A DNA stretch of 64,000 nt from Daphnia pulex (lineage: Eukaryota; Arthropoda; Branchiopoda; Diplostraca; Daphniidae): contig NC_060018.1 in NCBI RefSeq assembly GCF_021134715.1, forward strand, positions 2,294,001-2,358,000, in the 5' to 3' direction. Every line of letters begins with the position of its first letter. Position 1 is the first letter of the stretch. A program made the position numbers and the translations under genes. Below are positions 47,856-60,601 of the stretch, in pieces. The notes beneath the pieces were generated by a model. The model had not been told where the DNA came from. It saw only the letters and a program-made list of their open reading frames with translations, and searched no databases.

Positions 47856-49327
47856 AGAGGAGTTGCTGCTGTGGCGGCGGCAGGTCCCTCTCGGTCGTAA
47901 AATTTTCTAGTTACACTCTGCTTGAAGCGTTTTTAAAATATTTTTGAATTTAATTGATCTGATTTGCAATCGTTCTATAAATGAGTTATTTTTAAAAAAC
48001 GGCTGAGTCAACAAAAACGGCAAGAGAAAACGTTCCAGCCAAAGTTCCATTCAACAGCATAGCTCAGAAATAATCTTACTCCAGATGTCACGATTTATAA
48101 TCAACGACACCAAATGGCAAAACAGGAAGAATGAATATAGATTTGTCCTACCTTTAAGCCTTGGAAAAACGGCCAGGCATCCGCAAAAGTGCTCCATCCG
48201 CTGAAAAGTTGAATCCACCAGGCGGGATAGCAAAAAGGGGGTCCTCGTGAATACGCCCACACTCACATGGGTGTACACGAGAGTAAAGGACATTTACAGG
48301 AAGGGAAAGAAGAGATCGTAACTCGACCGACATCGGTAGTTGATCCAAAGGGATGCTGTTTATCTAAATAAAAATAAAAAATGGGTTACGAAAAATATTT
48401 ACACAAACAACAAGGAACTAGGAATAGTTGAAAACAATACAGTGGTAACCTAATTTAAAAAAAATGGGAGAATTGAGGTATCCATGTAGCCTAACACATT
48501 GCAGTTGTGCAAGTTATGCATCATTAAAATATTTAGCAGACTGTCACAGGAATAAAAGTGACACAGGTCCCAAGTGATGTTTCTGAAATTGTTGTTAATG
48601 ACACGTCAATAATAGCACAAGCAAAACTTGCATATTGTGTTGTCATGATGGCTGGCTCAGGCCTCAAGTCTGCACAAAGGAAAATATGTACTCGAAGAAG
48701 ACTATATGGACTCATAGTGAAAACAAACTGCCATGAATCGACAGGGGGCTTACATGACAAATGCTAGTCACTGTAGTCACATTTCAAAAATTTGGAATTA
48801 ACTCTTCTATTTCAGCTCCCATAATCATTCTCTTAGTATCTTAGTTTTATTTACCTGCTAAAGAGCATGGAGTGTGAATTAAGCGATTCTATAACGAGAC
48901 GTGATCAGAGTTAATAACACGACGACCACATTTTTGTAATTTTGTTTGTTGGGCTATATTTCTTGCAGCCACGTACGTTTCCCAAAAAGTTTTCGTTCAG
49001 TTTTCTTTGAAATGTTGAACTTCGTCTCACTTGTCGAACTTATTGTTAACAAAACGAAGCAGACGACTTCCTCTGGCCATGCTTTTCAGCTTTTGGCTTA
49101 AATATCGATAGAAATTATTAAATATCGACCCCTCCCCTTAAATTCATAAACCGCTCAAAAACGATAAAAGCGGTTTTCTCACCGCGCTCGACATCGGCGG
49201 GACGGATCGGAATTATTTTAGTATGTAATAGTTCTAATAGTTCGTCTCATCAAGTTATAACTGAGCCTTCCTATCACAGACAAAATAAAACCCTCCGACC
49301 GAAACCGCCACAATAAGACCCTCCAGG
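47856..49327. repeat. Left copy of a dispersed direct repeat carrying exon-like segments
   Basis: About 1.47 kb diverged match to 60602-61942, same orientation. Shared landmarks: GGAGTTGC...TGGCGGC, a minus-strand donor-like CTTAAAG|GTAGGA (plus CTACCTTTAAG), a shared 48177-48300 segment, a minus-strand acceptor CCTTTGTGCAG near 48675, and a shared minus frame (RPEPAIMTTQYASFA) ending at the same TAA. In this copy the shared segment needs a frame change, so it is likely decayed. Product unknown. Confidence 0.6.
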
Positions 49328-50346
49328 ACCCGAACCTCTAGGAAGCCAAAAGGAAATAATCTACATCATACTTCAATCCTCCCTACTCCTTGTAATCCCA
49401 AATTCTTTTGATATTGAAAAAAAAAATACGATACAAATGCAACCGGAAGGTGTTTTTGGATTGTGAATTCCAAGCTTCACTTTGAATATATTTCAATATC
49501 ATGCATTGGTAGAAGACTACAGGTAGATATACTGTCATATCAAAAAGAAGAAGAAGCCCAAAAATGTCGCAAAACTGCATGTAGGGAAATATGTACATGT
49601 ATAGGCACACTGAATAATAGAGGGATGAAGGAGGAGACACTTTTTGAACATGTTCCAAAGGGGGTTGAATGGGAAGTACTGCAGTGTCAGCAGGGACAGG
49701 GGGGGGGGGAATCTATTGAAGATGTGAGGACTTGGCTGAAGAGCTACAAGGACAGATAGAATATATAGTACAAGATATAAAGGCTATTCAATAAGGAACC
49801 AGAGGATGAATTAATTTCTTTTTTAAAAGAGTTAAAAAATTGGAAACCCACCCCCCGACGGACCGAGTTCCAGTTTAAATGAGATATGGTGGATGTATGG
49901 AAAGGAAGAACAGCGGAACGAGAAAAGATGCAGGGCGTAAGTGAATGAGAGACGGCAGCGTATATATATGTAAGAATCGATAAAAAGAGAATGAGAGAGC
50001 AGTGGGAAGACGAATGGCTTGCTCCTGCGGATTTGGTATGGGGCTAATAGTGAGGAGGGGGTCTGCTTTTGCGACATCAGATAGAATCTGGAAACCGCAT
50101 ATCACGCACAAAATCTGCTCGTTCGTATATATATGTATAATACCCTTTTCTCTCCTTCTCTCTCTCTCTCTCTATTCGTCACGACGGTCTTATTTTCATC
50201 ACCTCCGTGAGATATGGAAAAGATGATTTCTCTTTCAACTTTTTTCTTTTTCTCAACACACACCCACACACGCTAACACACACTCACACATTCAGATAAA
50301 CACGCGAGCAGCAATTTGAGTTCGGCGGCACCGGGAAGCGCCAATC
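49328..50346. other. 3' side of the glucuronyltransferase gene
   Basis: Contains its 3' untranslated region on the minus strand; no AATAAA could be placed with confidence. A pyrimidine-rich CT run lies at about 50157-50174. Frames at 49383-50226 lack domains. Confidence 0.45.
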
Positions 50347-50460
50347 TCAGACGATCCATTCCTGCAACATGTCAATGTTCGTTCCTTTGTACCGTTTTCC
50401 GGCCGCCGTTGTCCTGTTAGCCGGGCTGTTGGATTTGGTCTGCGTGTGCCAAACGAAGAT
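50347..50460 (-). CDS. Glucuronyltransferase last exon
   Basis: [16 protein letters not shown] to the end QEWIV and TGA. His351 of VWHT is kept; the following Arg of HTRT is Gln353. Acceptor CCAACTAG. Confidence 0.85.
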   Translation of the reverse strand: MFVWHTQTKSNSPANRTTAAGKRYKGTNIDMLQEWIV

Positions 50461-50731
50461 CTAGTTGGTTGGCGTCCACGCGATCGGACATAAATTCATT
50501 ATTTAAATTAGTCGCCCGAATAATAAGAAGAGAAAAAGGCGATATTGCTTTTTTCATTAAATATAGTTTAGTGGGGATAGAAAATGAGGGTCTGATATTT
50601 ATACGCACTTGAGTGCACCGATCCGCTTTTGGTTCAATATCAGCGGGCGTGATATCGAGTTTCTTTAGGAAGCCGTCCTCTTCGTGACCGGGAACGTAAG
50701 GCATGTACACATCGGATTTCTAAATAAATCC

Positions 50732-50780
<49 letters not shown>

Positions 50781-52473
50781 ATTTGGTGTATAAGTGGTGA
50801 GCACGTCGTACTCATTAGCTTATTAGAGCTTAGTTGGCTTCAAGAGTCATTGATTGATACCTCGAGGACGAGCTGCACGCTGACGGCGAATCCAGCCATG
50901 TCCACGGGGAACTTTCGATTGGCCATCCAGCCGTCAAAAAAGTCGACGACGACGCCTTTCTCGTTAACGACGGGCGAGCTCAAGCCAACTTTGGTCACAA
51001 GCCCCACTGGCCACATCGACACTTTCTTGGTGAACCGCATCTGTCGGAGAGTTTTGGCGAAGAAGAAAACCGACACCGAGGTGTTATTATTAGGCAATGT
51101 GTTATGGCGTGGATTAAATGTCGAGAGTCGGGACGTCGAGGAGAACCATTCGTAATTTTTAAAAACAACTCTGACGTGTCACGAAATGTTAACAAAGCAT
51201 ATTCAAATACCTCTTCGAAAAGTCTGATGTCGTAGGTGTTGTCGTCGTCCGCAAAGTAAACCACGCCCGATTTGCAATTGCTACGCACCCAGTCGAGCGC
51301 CGCGTTCCGGTTGGCGACCCCTCGTGGCTTGAGCTTCGATTTTTTATATTTTTCAGGCATTTGAGCTGAAATCGCACAATTGGACATGGTAAAAAGTCAA
51401 AAACCAACAAGATGGTATGTTTGCGCTTTTTCTCACAACACACGTCACACCCAATATTCTCTATCAGTTTTTTTTTCCTAATCTTAACGGATAACGGTGT
51501 ACGAAGGACACCAAATGTTTGCTAAAGATGTGGCAAACAGTGTATGCATATATACATTCAGCCTTCGGTGCTGTGGACTAACTCGGGCAAGGATCACATG
51601 TCGTTTAAAAACGCCCTCTTTGTTCATACGCGGTGCTCCGTTTCGTTTACCCACATTATCGATAAATAGGTGGAGTTGCCTCCTCCCCGTTCCGCCAGAA
51701 CAAACCGAATTTATTTAATTCCCAAGTGAATGCTTCTATTAAGTTTAGAGCATTCGAGTAAATGGAGCACAGCCTTATAATGTATACCTTTAAGATGCGT
51801 ATGTGGTATTCCATAGCGTTTCAGAAGGGAAGCGATGGCAGGGGAGAGAGTGCTGCTATCTTCGACGACGATCCAGTGGACGGCTGGCACGTTGAGCAGC
51901 GTCTGGGCCAATCGTGTCAGATCCGGAATCTGTTCGGGTCTCCTGTAAGTCGGTGTCACCAGATAGATAACGGGCAAATCTAGAAATAGGGAGGAGGACT
52001 CTAATTAAATATCTACCGTGATTTTCTAGATAGATTAGATTTTTAACAAAAAATTTAAGAATGTATTGGATACCGGTGGTGTTGCCGTGCTTCCAGCAGC
52101 CGTAGCACACATTGCTGTTTGTGGCGGTTTTGCCGAGTTTCTGGACGACGTAATCGGCGATCTGCTTTGCGATTTCATTACTGATATCTTTGACCCGATT
52201 TTCGGTCAATTCCGTCCCTGCCGTGCCAATTTGGTTGACCATATTGTCAATAGCAGTGATGACACCTGAATTTGAGATGGTTTCGTGTAGAATGCTGCCA
52301 TCTCCCGAACCGCTGGCCGGATGATTCATGAGCATTCGGGAACTGAAGGAAGCCGGATCAGCAACATGGCCAAACTGGCCGCCTTCCAGCCGAGTGATGA
52401 TGACTACGTAAATGAGGAAACTGATGAAGAAGAGGCCGGCCGCCAGTTTAGAGAGCGGCGCTCGCGGAACCAT
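50347..52473 (-). CDS. GT43 beta-1,3-glucuronyltransferase, whole gene span
   Basis: Type II Golgi membrane enzyme family that transfers glucuronic acid from UDP-GlcA to galactose (GlcAT-I, -P, -S). Exons: 52473-52074, 51979-51788, 51365-51211, 51040-50861, 50719-50609, 50460-50347; 1152 nt, 383 aa, all junctions in frame. The start ATG at 52473 sits in GAAGATGG; the longer frame starts with GTG. Residues 10-28 are the membrane anchor, then a stem to about 133, then the catalytic domain: [46 protein letters not shown] (DDD 237-239), [30 protein letters not shown]. The C-terminal tail lacks the usual RTEKP. Closest subfamily is unclear. Confidence 0.9.
50609..50719 (-). CDS. Glucuronyltransferase exon 5: catalytic Glu
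   Basis: 37 codons, phase 0-0: [17 protein letters not shown], then [12 protein letters not shown]323 aligns with the catalytic base of GlcAT-I. The Arg four residues before it is Pro319 here. Confidence 0.9.
50733..50778. repeat. Poly(A)46 on plus strand, poly(T) in the glucuronyltransferase intron
   Basis: 46 uninterrupted A. On the gene's strand it is T46, ending 14 nt before the exon 5 acceptor, so it forms the pyrimidine tract of that intron. Confidence 0.9.
50861..51040 (-). CDS. Glucuronyltransferase exon 4: acceptor-binding region
   Basis: 60 codons, phase 0-0: [20 protein letters not shown], then [13 protein letters not shown] and VQLVLE. Arg and Asp of the R-x-F-x-x-D element are kept. 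The Glu expected at residue 270 is Ser. Confidence 0.92.
51211..51365 (-). CDS. Glucuronyltransferase exon 3: DDD motif
   Basis: Encodes [18 protein letters not shown] and [18 protein letters not shown]. The DDD triad coordinates Mn2+ and UDP in this family. Acceptor CGATTTCAG, donor AAGAG|GTATTT, phase 0. Confidence 0.93.
51788..51979 (-). CDS. Glucuronyltransferase exon 2: nucleotide-binding start
   Basis: Encodes [19 protein letters not shown], then [13 protein letters not shown] and [10 protein letters not shown], the N-terminal UDP-binding half of GT43. Acceptor TATTTCTAG, donor TAAAG|GTATAC, phase 1. Confidence 0.92.
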
Positions 52474-52496
52474 CTTCACCCTCGATCTCTATGATT
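52074..52496 (-). CDS. Glucuronyltransferase exon with start, anchor and stem
   Basis: Acceptor TTGTTTTACAG before 52496 shows an upstream untranslated exon. Encodes [20 protein letters not shown], the rest of the anchor, and a stem with two Cys (VCYGCWKHG). Donor CACCG|GTATCC, phase 1. Confidence 0.88.
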
Positions 52497-55400
52497 CTGT
52501 AAAACAAACGAAGCAAAATATAATTGATGTATGAGAACATTGAAAAGAGAAATAGAGTTATAGGAAAAAAAAAAGATAAAAATGCCCTGTGGAGAAAAAA
52601 AAACGTGTGCGTAGGATTGCTCAATTGCTATGCGCTTAATCGCCTTTCCAAGCTAGATAACATTTCATAAGTAATGAGTCACAGATGCCATATGACGGGT
52701 TTATCTTATTCATGGAGCCAGACGAAACAACACACATTAGAGGACAAACGGTTTTCTTTATCGTCATGTTTTTAAAACAATTAATGGCATTAATTCACGC
52801 GTTGCGAAGAAAAGCGAATGCATTCCGCCGCCAACACCATGTAACCTTTTTGTCGGGTTTCAGTTTACGTTCACTACACGCTACGTGTTGATTCAATACC
52901 GTTTGATCAATGGACGTCGTAACCTTTTCTTGTCCCTCTAGGAAACAAGAATATGTCCAGCTTAAGTTTTACTCCACTCGTCCGTGCTCGCTTTCAACCC
53001 ACCCCTACACCCAGCTATTGATCGGGACTGCACGCTGTATATAGTACTATGCTGTCGTGTGTATACAGCTGTCTCAAAGGCGCGTATCGTGAAAACCACT
53101 ACCGTCACGGGTTGCCCACAAACCGCTCTTGAGTCAAACGAATGGGGGAAAGAAAAAGCCAACGAGGAAAGCCGAGGAAAAAAGCAAAATGAGTTTCTTA
53201 CAACTTGGAAGCGAGAGACGGACAGTTTAAGGAGAGCTTGCACACTCGACGCCAGGGTTCACGAAGCAACTGAAGCGCAGCGACTCATCAGGCAGCCGCT
53301 GAGCTTTTCTTATCAGATCGAGTCAGGTATAAAGTACTTCCCCTCGAACTCTATAATCTTTTGTTTGTTTTAAATTTTTTTAAATAGACGGAAAAACACA
53401 CAGACAAGGGAACAAAGTTCTTTTTTTTTTCGGTTGATTTTCCGGCGTTCTTTTTGGGGGGTTTTGCTTGCTGTTCTCGTTTTGATTTCGGATGTTAATC
53501 TAGATTTTCCCCGAGGATAAGGCTTCTGAGTATTCAGAATGTGCTGTGGCAGCAGCACTTGATACGAGTTGCACAGAGAAGACAATTCAATGTCAGCTCT
53601 CAGACAGCACATACGGTTTACTCTAAACAACTGATAGCCTGGTACAGATGGGCCGCAAAACAATAATCTAACGACGCAACAAACCAACTGATGCAGTGCG
53701 CCCAACAACCAAACAATTATAATATCGTAGAAGAATACCTACACTTAAAACTATTGTTTTATTAAGGAAAATTTCCTTGTGTTTGAAGTATCTGCACGGT
53801 GATCCCAAAACGACTCATTCCAATTAAAAATTGTCCGTAAGAAATTAAACTTTTTACACTAACAACAGTTTTTAATTACTTTTTGCTGATTATTCCTCCA
53901 CGAGAGACGACTCTGCAGCACAAGGAGCTCCCACATAGTTCCTTTGCCTCCCTTTTGCCATTCGTTTATTTCGCCTTTCTCTAGTACGTCTGGTGTTTTG
54001 AACGTCAATCTTGATTATTTGCGGCTCCGGCGTGGCAAGACCTTGATCTAGTTGCCGACTCTTCTTCCCATGCGGTTAATTGGCATTGCTTTTGCAGCGC
54101 CGATTGGAAACAAGAACCAGCCGTACATCACATTTCATGTAATGACGTCAAACTGACGTTGAGTGGCTCTCTGTTTTATTGCGGGAAGAAAAAAGGGAGA
54201 AAAAACAAAAACAAAAACAACGATCCTTGGCCACGACAGGTCTAGATTTTAGAATCAGGCAGTGTATATAGCGTGCGTTGCAGACACGCTGAGGGAGGAA
54301 GCCGAATCACGTGAAGCTGACATCAACGTAAAAAAAAGAAAAACCCAAAACCAAAGACACTTTCTCTTCTGGCTGTGGTTCCAGGTGACCGAGTTCAAAG
54401 ACTGAACCCAACTAACTAACTGAGGAGCGGCGCGTACACTATGGGAGCGGCCTGATGAAGGTCGGCGAAAATCACATGGTACAGCGGACGAATATCAAAA
54501 CAAGCTATATAGCTTTCTGTGAATCAGGTCAGTGTGTTATTGTCTTCAAGACGCCTCCTCGTTTCTCATCCGGCCGTCAAGTTTTTTTCTTTTTGTTTTT
54601 AAGTCGAAAAAGGATGCGGCATCAAGAGACCGGGATCACTTCAATCTATTCCGTCTGTAATGGAGAATTAGATTATCGAGAGGACGATTCTGTTCTCCAC
54701 TTACCCGAAGCGAAAATGACCATGCAAGTAAAAGTCTACGATTACATTAATAGAAATTATCTCGGTCACGATAAAGTCGTGGAATTATTACATCTTGTTT
54801 ACAAGGTGGTTTAAGATGGATTCTTGGAATCCACCAGCTGCCGCACGTAACAGATATCACGCAATCCGAATTATTTGTAAAAATTGAGGAGGGATTTTTT
54901 TATTTGTGATTGCCCGAATACCTTGACGGGTATCACTCACGAACAAAGTAATTGTTTTTTTGTTTTTTTCGGGGTCATTTTTTTTTATCCCTCCCTTTTA
55001 CCGATTCTGTTAGTCTTTAGCGAGTCACGGACCCAGCCTAGCCAACAGGTGATGGATGTCGGCCAGAGGAGAAGAATGTCACGCGGTGCGTGCGAAAATG
55101 CACAGGCCGCCGGCCCCATGAACTTCGCGTTAGACGACAAGAGTGAAAGAGAACGCAACTCGATATAACTCTGTACGCCCTTGACGTCCCTGGCCTGCCT
55201 GGCCCTCCCGAGTGTATATTGATCTTTGACAGCAATAATGGTCAAACGCGGCAAATATTTCTCATAAAAGATTGTCAGAAGTGACCGGCTTTATGAGTAT
55301 TTATTGCTAGTACAATATGCCTTGCCCATTCAAGTGGGGAACAAAGAACACTCAAGTCTGTTCCGAGAAAACCGCAAGCGGTACGCATTTCTTTCTTTTT

Positions 55401-57868
55401 CTTTCTGTCCAAACTGTAAAACTGATCGACCCGTAACACACACAAGAAAAAAGATACGAGTGAGAGGGAAAATGAGGGGAATGAATAAGAGCTCAGAGTG
55501 AAATGTGTGAAAGGACATGCTCGAACGGTCTATCGGTCGGGGGCGAGAGAGAGAGAAAGAGACTGCAAAAGGGCGATTTTGTCAAGAATAATGGGCACGC
55601 CACGACCTCGCAGCGCGAGAATGGGAACAACACAGCTAGCCTATCTGGGCTTCGCGATCTGGAAAAATTGGGTGGCGTTTTGCAGTAAGCCACGAATCTT
55701 CAAAGTAGTACGTACTCGAGTAACATGTAATCCGCACCAAACAATTAGAACGAGCACGCGAGAACGAAAGTTTTCTGAGCCTTATCAGCCTAGAAAACAA
55801 ACAGTTGTTTGCGGGAGCGGACAGGGTCACGACGGCCGAGATTTTTTTGTAGCCCCTATTTGTCAGAATGATTCACTTTTTCTGACAAGACGAAGACGAG
55901 AGTGTAGCCGAGCCGAAACGTGAGCCCGAGCGGTCGTTGGAGTTTGTGTTAAACGCTATTTTGCCTTACCGAAAAAAAACCTTTCGTGATATCAAGCGAC
56001 AGTCGAATATGTCCGTGTAAAAAGTCAGGGCTCGTTCAACCGCAAAAAACACTCGGCGTATCGCCGCATCACTGTCGCTCGGAGCTACTGCAGACGGACA
56101 TATGTGCGGCATATGTGGATGTTCGTGTCAACTTTTCTTGTGTAACACAAGCCAATCCCGAAAACAAAAATAATACCAAGAAAGAGTCGAGTCAATAACA
56201 GAGCGGAAGACATTTGTCCTCACAAAAAGTTAAAAGTCGACCAAGAAAGTTCTGTACAATGTTGGTAGCTAAGCGACAGAATCTCTGCTCCAGCACCTTT
56301 CAAGAACGCTAGATTCGAATGAATGAATAAAATTTGTGTGTTTTTTTCTCTCTGTTTCTCCATTTGTCTCTGCGGAATATATTTAAGAGTCCCTGTGAGA
56401 GCCGGAAAGGTTCCGTGCTGTGATCTCAGCCCACGCGGTTGCCAAACTTTTCCTTCTGTTCCCGGATTTTCGACGACTTTCTTCCTTCATCATTCATGTC
56501 TTTATTTAAGATGCACTGTCTTCAGCACGAAAAGCACGCAGTCCTCCTACGTACAATATACAGCACGTACTTTGCGACATGATTGTATGACCGGTGGAAA
56601 CCGAATCAAGTCGACCGTTTCTGCTTCCCTCCATACAAAAGACAAGGAATAAAACGATGAGCAGTGACTTACAGGGCAGCAGGACAAAGAACTTGCGATT
56701 TCTGCAGTCGTCGGGCTGGATACACAGACGACGACGACGACGAAGAGAGAAAGAAAGAAAGATAAGAAAGATAAAGAGAGAAAGAAAGAGACAGAGAAAG
56801 AGATAAAGACAGAAAATTGGGAAATAAGGGGATGATGATGATTGCATCAAGTCATCAGTTCCGGTATGCCGAACGCGCACGCTGCAGCATTTTCTCATTT
56901 TTTTTTTTTTTTTCATGGGTAGGGGAGGAGACGCTCTGGGTTGTCTTCTTGGTACACACTATACCAATCAGTATAATCACCATACAATACATAGCCGTAC
57001 GTGTGAACGGATGAAACGACATAAAAATGCGCGCGAGGAATAAATAAAATACTCCTCCGGCCCGGGTTGGTACGACTTGGTACGAAAATGTCGACACTGA
57101 GCGATGATGTAACCGTTAATAAATTGCCAAACTAAATCCTCGTTTAGTTTTATTGTGCAGATCTTTCTCGATACAATGACTAGATGGCAATCGATTTCGT
57201 TTCTTTTTTTTCTTTTTGTGTAAGTGTTGTCGCTTGTCGGTTGCACCAGTTCCGATAAAAACCGATTTCCTGTGCTGCCTCTGTATTTCTTTGAATCCTT
57301 TTTTTTTTCCTTTTTTCAATTGACGTAACCACCCCCTCTCTTTTCATCTAAAACGCCCCGTTCTCCCCTCATGGATAAATGATTCGACGTAATGGTGCTG
57401 TGTATGCGCGGCGGCGGGAGTTGGCGGAGTCGAGTTTCGTAGCCTATTCGTTTCCCAGCCTATACAATACAGACGAGACTTTCCTCCGCCGCCGCCTTTT
57501 CGTTAGCCGAGAATCCGTGAAATCGGAAATGGAGGGAGCAGCTGGGTTGAGTGACGTCTGAATGCTAGCAGGCCGAGCGCACAAGCCGAATGGCGTATAT
57601 TTAAATGTTTCTATGGTGAGGCGAGTGGAATGAGAATAGACGGAGATGACAGAGGCGCGGGAGACTGGAAAAGCGATATGAAGTAATATACGTAACTGAA
57701 AACTTATAAGAGGAAGAAAAAAGAAAAGAGACGAGAGGGGCAAACTATTTCTCATCTGTTCTCTTTTGTTCTTGTTTGTAGATGAGAAAATGAGCCAACT
57801 CGTATTCGGAACGCGACCGTCCGTGCACCATCAGCTGATATGCTCTCAAGCGTTAACTGAAATATACA

Positions 57869-57888
57869 GCACACACACACACACACAC
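57869..57888. repeat. (CA)10 microsatellite
   Basis: CA run read directly. Confidence 0.85.
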
Positions 57889-59381
57889 CAACACACAAAA
57901 ACTCTCCAATTGTTTGCCGTGTTTTCTATTTCCGTCGTTCGCTTTTCCCACTTTCTTGTGTGTGGAATTAGTTTCTTTTCACATCTGATGCCACTCCTTC
58001 CTTTGAAGCACGAAGATTTCTATAAGAAGCTAAGAGAACATATTTAATTTCATTTGGACACGATACACCCCGACACCCCGACACCCTCGCACCTTGTCAC
58101 CTCGACACGAGCGATACTTACACGACGCGAGTTCTCCAATAAAGAGGAAACGTGAATAAATCCCTCCGACAGAATGTCAATTTTCATCTTGAAGATGATA
58201 GCAAAATTGCCAAGACAAAAGCCAACAACAACATGGCGCAGTCATATGAGCTCGCACACGAGAGTCAGCTGCACTCAGCTTTATTCATTATGTATAATAT
58301 GTACCGCAGCAGTGAGGGCCGTATAGGCCTACACATGCAATAACAAAGTGTTACATACGCCCACTTTGGTTGCTGTTATTCCTCTTCCCCATTTGAAACC
58401 TCCCAGCACCCGCCGTTCTTTCGCCGCGTCAACATTGGCTGCTGTCTGAGACCCGGTCCTCGTGCTGTCACGACGTCAGCCCATCGACCGCTAAAGCCGG
58501 TTAAAGGCAAGACAGAAAAAAAGTGCTAACTAAATAACAAAGTATTTGGAATTGCGAGAAAAGCTAAAAAAAAAAAAAAGGAAAAGGCAATCTCTTTGGC
58601 AATTCCGAGCGGAGTGTCAAAGGCGCTTTACGTTCTGTCACGAAGTCGATACAGCACAATTTCGCGTTTACAAGTAGAAGAAGAAGAAAAAAAAACCGTT
58701 TCAAAGAAGACCAACAACAAAAACAAGGAAGGAGGGGGTAGCTCTTTAAGAGAGTGAAGGAGAAAGCTATTAATCGTGAAAGCGAAAGCCGGTACGGTAC
58801 CTGGTGATTTGATGACAACATTGGTTGAGACGAGATAGCGGGAAACGCGACCGTGCAATAAATACAAGGCGACGTCAATCCAAATGACCTTTTACCGTCT
58901 CCACCACTCCCCGCCCCCAACGTAAGACGAGTTAAAAGAAACAAAAGATAAGTCGACAGCGAAGAGTTCTATTTATAATGTCCTGGTATGTGTGTCGTCT
59001 GTAGCGTTCACTGGCACTGGCACGGGATCAACGCTTATGCTGTAGAGTTGCAAAGAGATTGTTGCCTACTATAAAGAATTAAACAGAAACGTTCTACTAT
59101 ATTCGACGGGATTTCTAGACGGAATGATTTCAATCACTGTTTAAGAAAGTGGTGAGAATGGGAGGGGGGACGGAACAATGAAAGACCGGAAGTCCACGAT
59201 GCAACAGCTCCACCAGCGCACTGCACTAATACGACATCCGCACCGAAAAAATTGCAGCACTAGCTAAAAGCGAACTGAACCGAAACGTCGATGAGCGCGA
59301 CCACTACTGGCGTGATGTCAAGCAAGTATTTCTGAATGAACCCCAACACAGCCCAAAACGCATAGAAGCAGCAGCAGCAGC

Positions 59382-59402
59382 AGGAGAGAGAGAGAGAGAG
59401 AG
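59382..59402. repeat. (GA)n microsatellite after an AGC run
   Basis: Five AGC units followed by about ten GA units. Confidence 0.85.
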
Positions 59403-60601
59403 TCGAGTGTAAGAGAGCGTAATGGAGTATATGTGTGCGGGGGGAGGACGAAAAAAAAAGAAGAGTGCTGGTCTATATAAAAGCGTGGATGACTCGCAGC
59501 TTCGATCCAGGCGAACTGACGAGCACGGTAGACGAACTCGCTCGCTTTTACATTTTCTTTCTCCTTTTTTTCTTATTTTTTCTTTTTTTAAAAAATTTCC
59601 TTTCGACTCTTTTTTTTTTTTTTATTTTAGGGCTCGCTTCCATGTCTGCCGTCCTCCCCCCTCTTGTCGAGATAGGAGAGGGGGAGGGTCGCCTGCGCGT
59701 AAACGCGAACGCGAAGGAACGAACGATAGGACGGCGCATCATCAAGAGTCCGCACTACACTGCGCGCCGTGAAAAGCCGGTGCTGCCGAGACGACAACAG
59801 CAGCAGCAGGGCCCTGCTGTGCTCGAGAAAACACAAAAACAGCGCCGTCGTTGGTAAACAAAGAAACTGGGGGGCGCTACAGGGGAGAATAAAAATAAAT
59901 ATCAAATAACATAAATTGTCCTCCTAGCTTCCATGAAATTACTTTGATTATCTCTGTGCTGTCTAGTTAGGCTTCCACTCACGAGCCCAGAGTCATTACA
60001 AGAGAAGTTGGCGCTTCTATATCACTCGAGCCGCAGCCATTTGCCCATCTTGCGACGCCCCAATCCTTTTTCTTTTTATTTCTGTTTCTCTCTCTCTCTC
60101 GTTTCCTCGTTTTGTTTCGGTTCAGTATTCCATTTGGCAGGCGATTCCGGTTGCCTGCGGACCAGCTCTTCATATCCCCTGCGGATCGTTCATCCGCTGA
60201 TGCTCACGTAAGTATAGCCCTCCCAACTTCCGTACGGGACTACATCTTTTGCCTCAGTCCTCTGGCTCTTCAACATAACATCGACTAGACGCAGCAGACG
60301 AGAAGACGGAGTGGAGCGATATGGTAAGGAGGCAGCAGAGAGGCGAATGCTGCTGTTTAACCAGTGCCGGAATGCGGATGCAAGAGTGCGCGCGTGCGAG
60401 ACGGGGAGAGAAACAGAGACAGATAGCCCAGCAGAGATATTCTAAACATGTTGTTTAATCTATAAATAGTGTTCGTTACGCGGAAAATCTGACGGACATG
60501 TCCAGAACCTGAAATTTCGCTTTCCCTTTGCGACTTGTTTCTTGACCGAAAAATAAAACTCACCGGCACTATATATCCTATTGGTTGGCATAGTTCACCT
60601 A

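Larger units (their letters stand above)
52497..60601. other. Intergenic region upstream of the glucuronyltransferase gene
   Basis: About 8 kb. Must hold the untranslated first exon and promoter of the minus-strand gene, which I could not place. One exon-like open segment at 54604-54805 (+) is noted in the findings. Otherwise purine-rich tracts and chance frames. Confidence 0.5.

Noticed and set aside
54455..54814. 119-codon plus frame as one continuous gene
   Set aside because: Its first half runs across a pyrimidine tract and acceptor; only the 54604-54805 part looks exon-like, so it is kept as a finding only.
58564..58944. 126-codon minus frame
   Set aside because: Mostly Leu/Phe/Ser from purine-rich tracts, no domain.
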